From Pseudomonas marginalis (GTDB taxonomy: Bacteria > Pseudomonadota > Gammaproteobacteria > Pseudomonadales > Pseudomonadaceae): a stretch of 64,000 nt of DNA. Numbering within the stretch: position 1 is the first letter of the stretch; each line of letters starts with the position of its first letter. Positions 26,452 to 35,324 of this stretch are shown piece after piece. Both the position numbers and the translations under genes were made by a program. Under the pieces are notes generated by a model. The model saw only the letters and a list, made by a program, of their open reading frames with translations, did not search any database and was not told where the DNA came from. Location of the stretch: positions 1,674,001 to 1,738,000 of the forward strand of contig NZ_FNSU01000003.1 in NCBI RefSeq assembly GCF_900105325.1, written 5' to 3'.

Positions 26452-27267
26452 ATGGGCCTACTCCAGCGCAACAACGTCAACGTGATGGGTGACGGGCCCT
26501 CGACCCTGGTGTTTTCCCATGGTTTCGGCTGCAACCAGGCCATGTGGAACTACCTTGCGCCGCAGTTCAAAGAGCGTTTTCGCGTGGTGATGTATGACCT
26601 GACGGGCGCAGGCCTGTCCGACCTCAACGCCTTTGACAAGGCCAAGTACAGCGCGCTGGACGGCTATGCCCGCGACTTGAACGAGATCATCGAGGCCTTT
26701 GCCGAGGGCCCGGTCATCCTGGTGGGACACTCGGTCAGTGCGATGATCGGCACCCTCGCCGACCGCCTGGCCCCCGGCCGTGTCGCCGCCCATGTGATGA
26801 TCGGCCCGTCGCCACGCTATATCGATGACGATGGCTACGTGGGCGGTTTCAAGCGCGCCGACATCGACGACCTGCTCGACACCCTCGACAGCAACTACCT
26901 CGGCTGGTCCAGCGCCATGGCCCCGGTGATCATGGGAGCCCCCGACCAACCGGCGCTGAGCGACGAGTTGACCGAGAGTTTCTGCCGCACCGAGCCGGAG
27001 ATCGCCAGGCAGTTCGCGCGCGTGACCTTTATGTCGGACAACCGCCAGGACGTGATCGGCCTGCCCACCCCGGTGCTGATCCTGCAATCGAGTGACGACC
27101 TGATCGCCCCGGTGGCCGTGGGTGAATACCTGCACAGCGTGCTGCCCAACAGCACCTATTGCCTGGTGGACAACGTCGGCCATTGCCCGCACATGAGCGC
27201 GCCGCAGGCCTGCGCGGCGGCCATGGATGCCTTCCTCGCGCCGTGGATGGCAGCACGTGCCGGCTGA
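26452..27267 (+). CDS. RsbQ-like alpha/beta hydrolase
   Basis: The 271-residue protein has the nucleophile elbow GHSVSAM (Ser94), an acid in SSDDLIAP (Asp215/216) and the catalytic His in NVGHCPHMSAP (His244). This pattern matches B. subtilis RsbQ and plant KAI2/D14 receptors, which bind and hydrolyse a small ligand to signal. In Bacillus, RsbQ pairs with the PAS phosphatase RsbP. Here its 3' end overlaps the start of a PAS histidine kinase gene, suggesting an analogous sensor pair. Confidence 0.9.
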   Translation: MGLLQRNNVNVMGDGPSTLVFSHGFGCNQAMWNYLAPQFKERFRVVMYDLTGAGLSDLNAFDKAKYSALDGYARDLNEIIEAFAEGPVILVGHSVSAMIGTLADRLAPGRVAAHVMIGPSPRYIDDDGYVGGFKRADIDDLLDTLDSNYLGWSSAMAPVIMGAPDQPALSDELTESFCRTEPEIARQFARVTFMSDNRQDVIGLPTPVLILQSSDDLIAPVAVGEYLHSVLPNSTYCLVDNVGHCPHMSAPQACAAAMDAFLAPWMAARAG

Positions 27268-28399
27268 TCTGTTCGACAGCGCCGCCTGCGCCCTGGCTGT
27301 CACCACGGAAGATGGCACGATCCTGCAGGCCAACGCACGCTTCAGCGACGGGCTGGGGTTCAGCATCGCCGAGCTGCAGGGCCGGCGTTTCCAGGACCTG
27401 CTGAGCATGGGCGGGAGGATCTTCCATCAGACTCACCTGGCGCCCATGCTGCGCATGCACGGCAGCGTCACCGAGGTGAAGCTGGACCTGCTGCACCGCG
27501 ATGGCCACAAGCTGACCGTGCTGCTCAACGGCAACAAACGCGAACAGGCCGGCGCCGTGGTGTACGACCTGGCGCTGTTCGGCACCACCGACCGCGACAA
27601 GTACGAGCGCGAGCTGCTCAACGCGCGCCACCTGGCCGAAGCGCTGTTGCAGGAAAAAACCGCCACCGAAGTCGCGCTGCAACAAGCCCAGGCCGAACTG
27701 AACGAGGCCTACGCCATCGCCCAGCGTCGCGCCCTGTTTGCCGAGCAGATGGTCGCGATTGTCAGCCATGACCTGAAAAACCCGCTCACGGCGATCCGCA
27801 TGGCCTCGGACTTTCTCAGCCGTGGCGAACGCACACCCAAGGAGCGCCAACTGCTGGGGCATATCGACCAGTCCTCCGAGCGCGCGCAACGCATGATCGC
27901 CGACCTGCTGGACTTTACCCAGGCACGGGTCGGCCAGGGCATCACCATCAAGGCGGCGCCGCTGGACCTGCACGAGGTGATCCATCGCGCGGTGGACGAA
28001 CTGCGCGTGGCGTTCCCCAAGGCAACGCTGGAGCATCACGCACAAGGCAGCGGCGACGCCTGCCTGGATGCCGATCGCGTGCAGCAGATCATCGGCAACC
28101 TGGTGGCCAACAGCGTGGCCTATGGTGACCCGCAACGACCGATCACCATCACCTCGCGCCTGGATGCGGGCGCTTGCGCAGTGGCGGTACACAACCACGG
28201 TACGGCGATTCCGGCAGGTTTGCTGGCCGGGCTGTTCGAGCCCATGACCCGTGGCAACGACCAGGGCAGCGACGTGCGCAGCGTGGGCCTGGGCCTGTAT
28301 ATCGTGCGGGAGTTGGCCAAGGTCCATGGCGGCGATGTGGCGGTGAGTTCCTGTGCCACGGCCGGCACCACCTTCACGGTGACGTTTCAGAACAGGTAG
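27257..28399 (+). CDS. PAS domain sensor histidine kinase
   Basis: The 380-residue protein has an N-terminal PAS domain (about 5-110), a coiled-coil linker, a HisKA region with IVSHDLKNPLTAIRM (H-box His) and a HATPase domain with N-box GNLVANSVAYG and G-box SVGLGLYIV. It has no membrane segment. I prefer the GTG at 27257, which places the PAS domain at the start, over an ATG at 27227; the choice is uncertain. No response regulator is adjacent. The 3' end overlaps the convergent DapF-like gene by 13 bp. Confidence 0.88.
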   Translation: MPADLFDSAACALAVTTEDGTILQANARFSDGLGFSIAELQGRRFQDLLSMGGRIFHQTHLAPMLRMHGSVTEVKLDLLHRDGHKLTVLLNGNKREQAGAVVYDLALFGTTDRDKYERELLNARHLAEALLQEKTATEVALQQAQAELNEAYAIAQRRALFAEQMVAIVSHDLKNPLTAIRMASDFLSRGERTPKERQLLGHIDQSSERAQRMIADLLDFTQARVGQGITIKAAPLDLHEVIHRAVDELRVAFPKATLEHHAQGSGDACLDADRVQQIIGNLVANSVAYGDPQRPITITSRLDAGACAVAVHNHGTAIPAGLLAGLFEPMTRGNDQGSDVRSVGLGLYIVRELAKVHGGDVAVSSCATAGTTFTVTFQNR

Positions 28400-29190
28400 G
28401 CGCTGCCCTGCATGATCGGTTCCACACTGCCCGTCAACACCACACCACCCTGCCCGTCCCAGTGCACCGTGACCGTACCGCCGTCGCACTGCACCTGCAC
28501 CGTGGCATCCAGCAAGCCACGGCGGATGCCATTGACCACCGCGCCGCAGCAGCACGAACCGGAACCCAGCGGCACGCCGCCGCCACGCTCCCAGATGCGC
28601 AGGCGGATATGCCCACGGTCGAGCACCTGCACGAAATGCACATTGGTCCTGGCCGGGAACAGCGGGTGAATTTCCAGCGCCGGGCCGACGGCGGCAGGGT
28701 CGATGGCGTTGATGTCGGCCACAAAAAACGTGCAATGGGGGTTGCCCATGCTGCACGCCGCCGGGTTGCCCGCCAGCGGTAACGTACCCGTATCCATGGC
28801 CTCGGCCAGCGGCACGGCCGACCAGTCCAGCGACGGCTCACCCATGTTGACCGACACTTGACGATCCGCTACCCGCACGCAGGTCAACAGGCCCCGGTCG
28901 GTGCGCAGCACAACCGAATCGCTGCGGGTTTCATGCATCAAGCGGTCGGCCACCCCGCGCGTGGCGCTGCCACAGGCTTGCAGCGGCGTGCCATTGGGGT
29001 TCCAGAACTTGATGCGCGCAGCGGCGTCTTCGCAGTCGAGCACCACGGCCAATTGATTAAAGCCGATACCGGTGTGGCGATTGCCCAGGCGGCGGGCGAC
29101 CTCGGGGGTAACAGGGTCGTCCAGGCCACGGCGGTCGATAATGATGAAATCGTCGCCGTGGGCGTGCATTTTTGTGAACGGCAAGGTCAT
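28387..29190 (-). CDS. Diaminopimelate epimerase paralogue with altered catalytic motif
   Basis: The 267-residue protein follows the DapF fold from end to end (start MTLPFTKMHAHGDDFIIID). The first catalytic cysteine is kept in QACGSATRG. In an ungapped match to ERGVGETLACGTG, however, the second site reads ERGGGVPLGSGSCCCG, so the second catalytic Cys is Ser and Cys is found three residues later. It may therefore use another substrate or mechanism, for example racemisation of a different amino acid. A standard dapF is expected elsewhere in the genome. GTG or upstream ATG starts were not preferred. Confidence 0.82.
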   Translation of the reverse strand: MTLPFTKMHAHGDDFIIIDRRGLDDPVTPEVARRLGNRHTGIGFNQLAVVLDCEDAAARIKFWNPNGTPLQACGSATRGVADRLMHETRSDSVVLRTDRGLLTCVRVADRQVSVNMGEPSLDWSAVPLAEAMDTGTLPLAGNPAACSMGNPHCTFFVADINAIDPAAVGPALEIHPLFPARTNVHFVQVLDRGHIRLRIWERGGGVPLGSGSCCCGAVVNGIRRGLLDATVQVQCDGGTVTVHWDGQGGVVLTGSVEPIMQGSAYLF

Positions 29191-29264
29191 GGGCTGTCCT
29201 GGGGTCGACCGGTGGGGGAACTGGAGGATACCCTGAACCGACCCAAGCTTATCGAGAGTCAAGC

Positions 29265-29768
29265 ATGCTTATCGTCTTCAGCGGCCTGCCCGGCACCGGC
29301 AAAACCACGATTGCCCGCGAGTTGGCGCGCCAGACCGGTGCGGTTTACCTGCGCATCGATGTCATCGAACAGGCGATTCGCGACGCTGGCGTATTGGCGG
29401 GTGATGTCGGTGCCAGCGGTTACGGCGTGGCGAATGCGCTGGCGCTGAGTAACTTGCAGTTGGGCCATAGGGTCGTCGCCGATTGCGTGAACCCGGTCAA
29501 GGAGAGTCGGGCAGACTGGACAGCGACGGCCGCGACGGCAGACGTGGCGCTGGTCAATATTCAGGTGGTGTGTACAGACGCACAGGAACACCGGCGCCGG
29601 GTGGAAACCCGTAGGGGCGACATTCCTGGGTTGACGCCGCCGACTTGGCAGTCGGTATCGGCGCATGAATATGAGCGTTGGGACCAACCCGTGTTGACCC
29701 TGGACACGGCCTCCGTGACAGCTACCGAGGCCGTCGCGTCAATCGTTGCCCACACGGCAATGCCCTAG
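29265..29768 (+). CDS. P-loop kinase-like protein
   Basis: The 167-residue protein has a Walker A motif GLPGTGKTT (residues 7-15) in a short MLIVFSGLPG start typical of small zeta-toxin-like or adenylylsulfate-kinase-like kinases. An acidic ADCVNPVKESR loop could be the Walker B region. Substrate unknown. Its 3' end overlaps the convergent transpeptidase gene by 4 bp. Confidence 0.83.
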   Translation: MLIVFSGLPGTGKTTIARELARQTGAVYLRIDVIEQAIRDAGVLAGDVGASGYGVANALALSNLQLGHRVVADCVNPVKESRADWTATAATADVALVNIQVVCTDAQEHRRRVETRRGDIPGLTPPTWQSVSAHEYERWDQPVLTLDTASVTATEAVASIVAHTAMP

Positions 29769-31366
29769 AGCACACTCCCCATCGCCTTCATCAACACCAA
29801 GTCCCGCCCATAAATATCCGGCGCATACACCAGGTCACCCTGGCCGTCGACCTGCACCGTCCAGTAGCCCAACAGCACCGGCACCGGGGTGGCCAGCCGG
29901 AATTCATGGGTCACGCCGGTGGCCAGCAGTTCATCGGTGCGCGCGCGTTCGGCCGGGCTGACCAGCAGGTCGCGCAGCAGCAGCGGTTGTTCGACCCGCA
30001 CGCAACCGGAGCTGAACGCCCGCGGGCCCTTGGTGAACAGCGGTTGGCTGGGGGTGTCGTGCAGGTACACCGAGTACGGGTTGGGAAAGCGCATCACGAT
30101 CTTGCCCAGTGGGTTGCGCGGGCCCGCTTCCTGGCGCAGGAGGATATTGCCGGGGCGCGCCCAGTCGATATTTTCCGGCGCCAGCGGGTGGCCTTCGGCG
30201 TCGAGCACTTGCAGGTTCTGCTGGCGCAGGTACTCGGGGTTGAGGCGGATGGCCGGGAGTTTGTCCTCGCGCATGATGGTGGGCGGGATGGTCCAGGTGG
30301 GGTTGAGGGTCAACCGGGTGATGCGTGACTTGAGCAGCGGCGTCTGGCGTTCGGCGCGGCCCACTTGCAGGCGGGTCTGCCACACCGGGATGCCGCTCTG
30401 GTACACGCTCAGTTGCGCGGCGGCGACGTTGACCAGTACGCCTTCGGGCTCCAGGTCCTGGGCCAGCCAGCGGAAACGCTCGAGGTTGATGCGCAGCTGT
30501 TCGCGGCGCATGGCCGGGCTGATATTGAGTTCGGCCACGGTGCCGGCGCCGATCACGCCGTCCGATTGCAGGGAGTGGCTGAGCTGGAAGGCCTTCACCG
30601 CGGTGACCAGTTCCGGACCGTATTGTTTGCCGGCGCCCTTGGGTTCTGCAGACAGGTAGCCACCGCTGTGGAGCCGACGGGCCAGTTCCGGGACGCGCGG
30701 GTCGTCCATGCCGGGACGCAATAACGGGCCGCTGCCGACCGGATCCCAATGCGGCAAGGGTTGCAGGCGGACGCTGGCATAGGCGTTGCGCAGGCTGCGG
30801 TACAGATCGGCGCTGGGGCGCGCCTGGTCAAAGGCTTGCGCCATGTTTTGCAGGCCGAGGGCAGCGAGGGCCAGCACTTCGGTGTCGGGGTCGCGGGTGG
30901 GCGGCTGCGAATGCCACAGCGGTTCGAAGCGCGATTGCTGCAGGCGCCCGTAATGCAGATCCTGCAGGGCTTGCAGGTAGTGCTGGCTGATGTCGATGTC
31001 GCTGCACAGCACATTGGCCGTGGCATCCGCCGCAGGCAGACTATAGTGGGTGGGGTCCAGCCCGTCATCGGCGAGCAGCTGCAATTGGGCGTGCAGTGCC
31101 TCGCGGCGATCATTGGCGGACCACAGCGGCCCATTCCCCTGCTGCTGGTAGAACGCTTGCAGGCGCAATTGGGCGGCGGCGTCTATCTGCGCGGCAAGGC
31201 CGGGGCAGACACCCGGCAGTTGCGCCAGTGCCTGTTGCAGCGGGGCCAGTTCGACCGGCGCCGGCGTGGTGACCGGCAATGGCTCGACCGGCAGCACGTC
31301 GGCTGTGGCGACCAATGGTGCAACGAGCAGGCAAATGCTCAAGTAACATGCGTGTTTTTTGAACAA
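29765..31366 (-). CDS. L,D-transpeptidase, YcbB/LdtD-like
   Basis: The 533-residue periplasmic enzyme makes 3-3 cross-links in peptidoglycan. It has a signal peptide (about 1-22), a scaffold domain, a PG_binding_1 domain (about 250-282) and a YkuD domain with the catalytic motif HDTP...FSSGCVRV (His436, Cys455). Length and order match LdtD. It diverges from a second transpeptidase-family gene 39 bp away. Confidence 0.93.
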   Translation of the reverse strand: MFKKHACYLSICLLVAPLVATADVLPVEPLPVTTPAPVELAPLQQALAQLPGVCPGLAAQIDAAAQLRLQAFYQQQGNGPLWSANDRREALHAQLQLLADDGLDPTHYSLPAADATANVLCSDIDISQHYLQALQDLHYGRLQQSRFEPLWHSQPPTRDPDTEVLALAALGLQNMAQAFDQARPSADLYRSLRNAYASVRLQPLPHWDPVGSGPLLRPGMDDPRVPELARRLHSGGYLSAEPKGAGKQYGPELVTAVKAFQLSHSLQSDGVIGAGTVAELNISPAMRREQLRINLERFRWLAQDLEPEGVLVNVAAAQLSVYQSGIPVWQTRLQVGRAERQTPLLKSRITRLTLNPTWTIPPTIMREDKLPAIRLNPEYLRQQNLQVLDAEGHPLAPENIDWARPGNILLRQEAGPRNPLGKIVMRFPNPYSVYLHDTPSQPLFTKGPRAFSSGCVRVEQPLLLRDLLVSPAERARTDELLATGVTHEFRLATPVPVLLGYWTVQVDGQGDLVYAPDIYGRDLVLMKAMGSVL

Positions 31367-31405
31367 TAGCTTTGCTCCAATCCACAGTGGGGGGATGTAC
31401 TGTAG

Positions 31406-32119
31406 ATGCTGACTTTTATGTGCCGCCTCGGTTTGGTCACCGTGGGCCTGGCTTTACTGAGCACTATTACGCTCGCCGCCAATGGCAACCCTCCTTCCTT
31501 GTATAGCAGCCTGGCGCGCTCGGCTCCAGAACTCAATCCCACGGTACTGAAAAGCGCCCTGAACGCCGTGCAATGCGCCGTCAATAATGGCGAAGAACGC
31601 TCCGAGCGCCTGGCCGTGATTGACTATTCCCAACCTTCAACCGCCCGTCGGCTGTGGATCTTCGACCTGCGCAAGAAAACCCTGGTGCTGCGCGACCTGG
31701 TGGCCCACGGCGCAAAGTCCGGGGAAAACTTCGCCACCCAATTCTCCAACCTGGAAGGCAGCCATCAATCCAGCCTGGGCCTGTTCCGCACCCAGGAAAG
31801 CTACCTCGGCACCCATGGCTACTCGCTGCGCATGGACGGCCTGGAGCCGGGGTTCAATGACCAGGCCCGCGACCGCGCCATCGTGATTCACGCCGCCAAC
31901 TACGTCAGCCCCTTGTGGAGCAAGCGCGAAGGCCGCATCGGCCGCAGCCAGGGTTGTCCGGCCGTGCGCCCGCAGGTGGCGCGCCAGGTGGTGGACAAGC
32001 TCAAGGATGGGCAGTTCATGTTTTCGTGGTACCCCGACCAACGCTGGTTGAAGTCCTCGACGTACCTCAATTGCAAACCCCAGCAGGTGGCGAGTAGTCG
32101 TACAATCCGTGGCGGTTAG
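31406..32119 (+). CDS. Murein L,D-transpeptidase catalytic domain family protein (YkuD-type)
   Basis: The 237-residue protein has a signal peptide (about 1-25) and a catalytic pattern IVIHAANY (His162) and GRSQGCPAV (Cys184), as in the second YkuD-like family. It is probably periplasmic and acts on peptidoglycan. It is divergent from the LdtD-like gene with 39 bp between start codons, so the two share a promoter region and may be co-regulated. Confidence 0.87.
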   Translation: MLTFMCRLGLVTVGLALLSTITLAANGNPPSLYSSLARSAPELNPTVLKSALNAVQCAVNNGEERSERLAVIDYSQPSTARRLWIFDLRKKTLVLRDLVAHGAKSGENFATQFSNLEGSHQSSLGLFRTQESYLGTHGYSLRMDGLEPGFNDQARDRAIVIHAANYVSPLWSKREGRIGRSQGCPAVRPQVARQVVDKLKDGQFMFSWYPDQRWLKSSTYLNCKPQQVASSRTIRGG

Positions 32120-32149
32120 CCTGTCCCCACAGATAAAAGAGAGCTTCGC

Positions 32150-32896
32150 ATGCTTCTACATCAATCGACCTGGATCGAGATCGGGCAGTTCCTGGAACGC
32201 AGCCGCACGGTGGTGATCCCCATCGGCTCCAACGAACAACACGGCCCCACCGGCCTGCTGGGCACCGACTGGATGTGCCCGGAAATCATCGCCCATGAGG
32301 CGCAAAAGAACGCCGACATCCTCATCGGCCCGACCTTCAATATCGGCATGGCCCAGCACCACCTGGGTTTCCCCGGCACCATTTCCCTGCGCCCTTCCAC
32401 TTTTATCGCTGCGATTGGCGACTGGGTGCGCTCGCTGGCCGGGCATGGCTTCGACAAGATCCTGTTCCTGAACGGTCACGGCGGCAATATCGCCACGATT
32501 GAAGCGGCGTTTTCCGAGCTGTACGCCGAGGCGAGCTTCGGCCGTCGCCCTGCCGGGTTTGCGTTGAAGCTGGTGAACTGGTGGGACTTGGAAGGCGTCA
32601 CTGACCTGGCGCACCGCCAATTCCCGGTGGGCCATGGCAGCCATGCGACGCCTTCGGAAATCGCGGTGACGCAGTGGGCGTACCCGGACGCGATCAAGTC
32701 GGCCGACTACTCCCCGCAGATCGCCAACACCGGGCCGATCCGTGAAGCCCTGGACTTCCGCGCCCGCTTCCCCGACGGGCGCATGGGCTCGGACCCGGCG
32801 CTGGCGACGGTGGAGAAAGGTGGGGAGTTGGTGGCGCTGGCGGCTCAAGGGCTGGTGAAAACGGTTAACAGCTTCAGCAATGAAGCCAGACCTTAG
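32150..32896 (+). CDS. Creatininase family protein
   Basis: The 248-residue protein has the creatininase-family metal ligands in SNEQHGPTGLLGTD (Glu29, His31, Asp40), NGHGGN and GHGSHATPSE. This family comprises metal-dependent amidohydrolases, including creatinine amidohydrolase and enzymes of flavin and cofactor metabolism. The true substrate cannot be told from sequence. It follows the transpeptidase gene by 30 bp. Confidence 0.9.
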   Translation: MLLHQSTWIEIGQFLERSRTVVIPIGSNEQHGPTGLLGTDWMCPEIIAHEAQKNADILIGPTFNIGMAQHHLGFPGTISLRPSTFIAAIGDWVRSLAGHGFDKILFLNGHGGNIATIEAAFSELYAEASFGRRPAGFALKLVNWWDLEGVTDLAHRQFPVGHGSHATPSEIAVTQWAYPDAIKSADYSPQIANTGPIREALDFRARFPDGRMGSDPALATVEKGGELVALAAQGLVKTVNSFSNEARP

Positions 32897-32912
32897 GCCT
32901 TATGCAGATTCA

Positions 32913-33200
32913 AATGTGGGAGGGGGCTTGCCCCAATGCCAGTCAGTTAAGGAGGAACACTGTAACTGTGGTGAGCGGGCTTGCCCGCGTTGGGGCGCGA
33001 AGCGGCCCTAAAACCCGCAACCCGGTTCAGCCTGGAAGAATGCAGTGACTGTATTGGGGCCGCTTCGCGCCCCAGCGCGGGGCAAGCCCGCTCACTACGA
33101 CGGGCTTGTTTACCCCCATCAGCGTTGTTTCATGCGGTCGATGACCACCGCCAGCAGCAGGATCGAACCGCTGTGGTGAGCGGGCTTGCCCCCTCCCACA
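32913..33200. repeat. Cluster of REP sequences
   Basis: The 308-bp gap between the creatininase gene and the convergent lipoprotein gene consists of at least four REP copies: a GTGGGAGGGGGCTTGCCCC copy near 32915, an inverted GCGGGCTTGCCCGCG pair at about 32975-33100, and another partial copy near 33177-33200. No gene is visible. Confidence 0.85.
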
Positions 33201-33204
33201 TCGG

Positions 33205-33537
33205 TTATCTGCAGTCCTGCGCCACCTGTTCAAGCCGCGACGGCGTAATGGTCGACGCCAGCGGCTTGCGCTCATACAAAAACACCTTGCCGCCGTCCCC
33301 CGCCTTGTAGACCTCCAGCACGTCATCGGCGGCAATCTTGCTGGTCAACACCAGCTTGGCGTGGCGCGAGTTCTGGGTCACCGTCGACGTGATGCCGTGC
33401 TTTTCCAGCTTGGGAAGCAGGCATTGCACATAGTCATCCGGGCTCTTGCCGGTTTGCAGGGTCAAGGTCGGATTATTGGGAGCGGAAACACAACCGGCCA
33501 GCAACAGGGCCGCGACCGGTACGAAAAAAGAGCGCAT
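33205..33537 (-). CDS. Small predicted lipoprotein of unknown function
   Basis: The 110-residue product has a signal sequence with lipobox LAGC (Cys16). The rest is a small folded domain without a motif I recognise. It lies 34 bp downstream of another exported protein gene on the same strand and probably shares its transcript. Confidence 0.78.
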   Translation of the reverse strand: MRSFFVPVAALLLAGCVSAPNNPTLTLQTGKSPDDYVQCLLPKLEKHGITSTVTQNSRHAKLVLTSKIAADDVLEVYKAGDGGKVFLYERKPLASTITPSRLEQVAQDCR

Positions 33538-33571
33538 GAAAAAATCCTGAGTCTAAAAATAAAGGTTCACA

Positions 33572-34216
33572 TCAACCCGCGCGAACCAGCGCCTTGAGCG
33601 AGGCATCGAACTGCTTCAACGCATCGAGCTGCACATCCCGCTGCTGTTCGATCCGCGCGGCAATCTCCGGTGCGGCCTTGTCGTGCACCCACACCGAGGG
33701 CACCTGCCTGTGCACCGAGCCTTCGGCCTTGGCGATGTATTGCAGGTTCGCGTCATAAAACCGTGCGATAAAACGCGCTTCGACCTGATCGTTGCGCTGG
33801 GTCAGCAATTGGTTATGGGTATCGAGCATCACCACCACATCGGGGCGAGCCTGCACCAGGGCATCCAGGTTGTCGTAGACCGTCACCGACAAAAAGGTTC
33901 CCTGCAGCGAGCTCATCAACCAATCAATGGCCAGTTCCGGGTCGGAGCTGTTGACGAACGCCTCGCGGATACCTGCGTCAAGGGCATCCCTGGCGCCGTT
34001 CAAGGCCATGTCGTGGTAGCGTTCAAGGTAGCTGAGGTTGTCGCGGGTGTTATCGCTTAACAACACCCCCACCGATTGCGCATGCTGCAGGGAGTCTACG
34101 CTACCGACGATAGGTAGCAAATGGCCTGCACGCAATTCATCAGCGATCGCTGCGTTGTTGACGATCACAGTGCCCAGCATCAGCATCATTAAACCCAGCT
34201 GAATCAACGTCCTCAT
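33572..34216 (-). CDS. Exported protein of unknown function
   Basis: The 214-residue protein has a signal peptide (MRTLIQLGLMMLMLGTVIVNNAAIA, cleavage near residue 26). The mature part holds the motif VVVMLDTHNQLLTQRND and resembles Pseudomonas periplasmic proteins that I cannot place in a functional family. The ATG at 34216 is preceded by AAGGA; the longer frame has no support. Confidence 0.72.
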   Translation of the reverse strand: MRTLIQLGLMMLMLGTVIVNNAAIADELRAGHLLPIVGSVDSLQHAQSVGVLLSDNTRDNLSYLERYHDMALNGARDALDAGIREAFVNSSDPELAIDWLMSSLQGTFLSVTVYDNLDALVQARPDVVVMLDTHNQLLTQRNDQVEARFIARFYDANLQYIAKAEGSVHRQVPSVWVHDKAAPEIAARIEQQRDVQLDALKQFDASLKALVRAG

Positions 34217-34348
34217 CGTGCATTTCCTTGAACAGCGTCCCGATGCAGGCGATTTTGCGCTTTTCCTGAAAAAACAGAACTTGCGTTGCATGATGGTGAC
34301 TATTATCTGAACCGATAGTGCTCACATAAAACCTATAAGGACCACGCC

Positions 34349-34621
34349 ATGAAGCCTCACCAGAAAACCTTCGACCGCATCCGCGAAGCCGTCTTGCCGG
34401 AGTTTCGCGAGCGGGTCGCCGATTACCTGGTCGAGTATGAACAGGTACTGCTGGATGAGGCGTCGGAGGCCGACCAGGTGCACGCCAGTGCCCAGCAGTT
34501 GCGCGGCTACCTGCGTGGCTTGAACACCACGCGGGTGCTGGGCATGGCCGATTGGGAAGACCTGGACCGGCGCGTCATGCAAATGACGACCAGCGCTACA
34601 GCGCAGGACGTTGCAGGTTGA
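34349..34621 (+). CDS. Small hypothetical protein
   Basis: The 90-residue acidic and helical protein has no recognisable motif. AAGGACC lies just upstream of its ATG. The 3' end overlaps the convergent glutathione transferase gene by 26 bp, which is unusual and lowers confidence a little. Confidence 0.62.
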   Translation: MKPHQKTFDRIREAVLPEFRERVADYLVEYEQVLLDEASEADQVHASAQQLRGYLRGLNTTRVLGMADWEDLDRRVMQMTTSATAQDVAG

Positions 34622-35228
34622 CCCACGCCTGCACGGACGGCCGGCGCCACTGGCGCTGCGCATAAGCCACCAACTCGGCAGGTACGCTGTCGCCGTTGAG
34701 AATCAGGCGATTGAGCATCACCGCCAGGTCCACGTCAGCAATGCACCACTCACCGAACAAGTACGAAGGGTTGCCCGCCAACAGCACCTGCGCCGCACTG
34801 ATCAAGCGCCGGGCTGCCCCTTGGGCGTCGGCTGACAACGGCGGCATTTTCTGCCCATAAAACACCACCAGGGTCGAACGCTCCTGGCGAATCGGCAGCA
34901 AATCACTGCGCAACCACGCCTGCACCTGTCGTGCCCTCGCCCGCTGTTTGGGATCGGCCGGGTACACGGCTGTCTCGGGGTAGGCCTGGTCCAGGTATTC
35001 GGTAATCGCGGAGGATTCCGACAAGGCAAAATCGCCTTCCACCAGGGTCGGCACGCGCTGGGTCACGGATAGCTGGGCAAAGTCGGCTGTCTGGTTTTGC
35101 GCGGTGTCCAGGTCCAGGGTGACCAGGTCGAAGGCCAGGCCTTTTTCCCGCAGGGTGACGAACACCGACATCGCGTACGGGCTGGTGTAGAGCGAATCAA
35201 CGTAGAGGCGCAACGGGGGCTGGTTCAT
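34596..35228 (-). CDS. yfcF: Glutathione transferase, YfcF-like
   Basis: The 210-residue protein has a thioredoxin-fold N-terminal domain (LYTSPYAMSVFVTLREKGL, with the SESSAITEYL glutathione-binding motif) and a helical C-terminal domain. Length and motifs match E. coli YfcF. It conjugates or reduces with glutathione; the natural substrate is unknown. Confidence 0.88.
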   Translation of the reverse strand: MNQPPLRLYVDSLYTSPYAMSVFVTLREKGLAFDLVTLDLDTAQNQTADFAQLSVTQRVPTLVEGDFALSESSAITEYLDQAYPETAVYPADPKQRARARQVQAWLRSDLLPIRQERSTLVVFYGQKMPPLSADAQGAARRLISAAQVLLAGNPSYLFGEWCIADVDLAVMLNRLILNGDSVPAELVAYAQRQWRRPSVQAWVNLQRPAL

Positions 35229-35324
35229 AACGGGGCTCCTTGGGTGAAGCCCTACGCTACGAGATGCGCGCCGAGAAAGACAATGCGCGGTTTTTATGGG
35301 GGCATTCCCGGGCGGAATAGCGGG

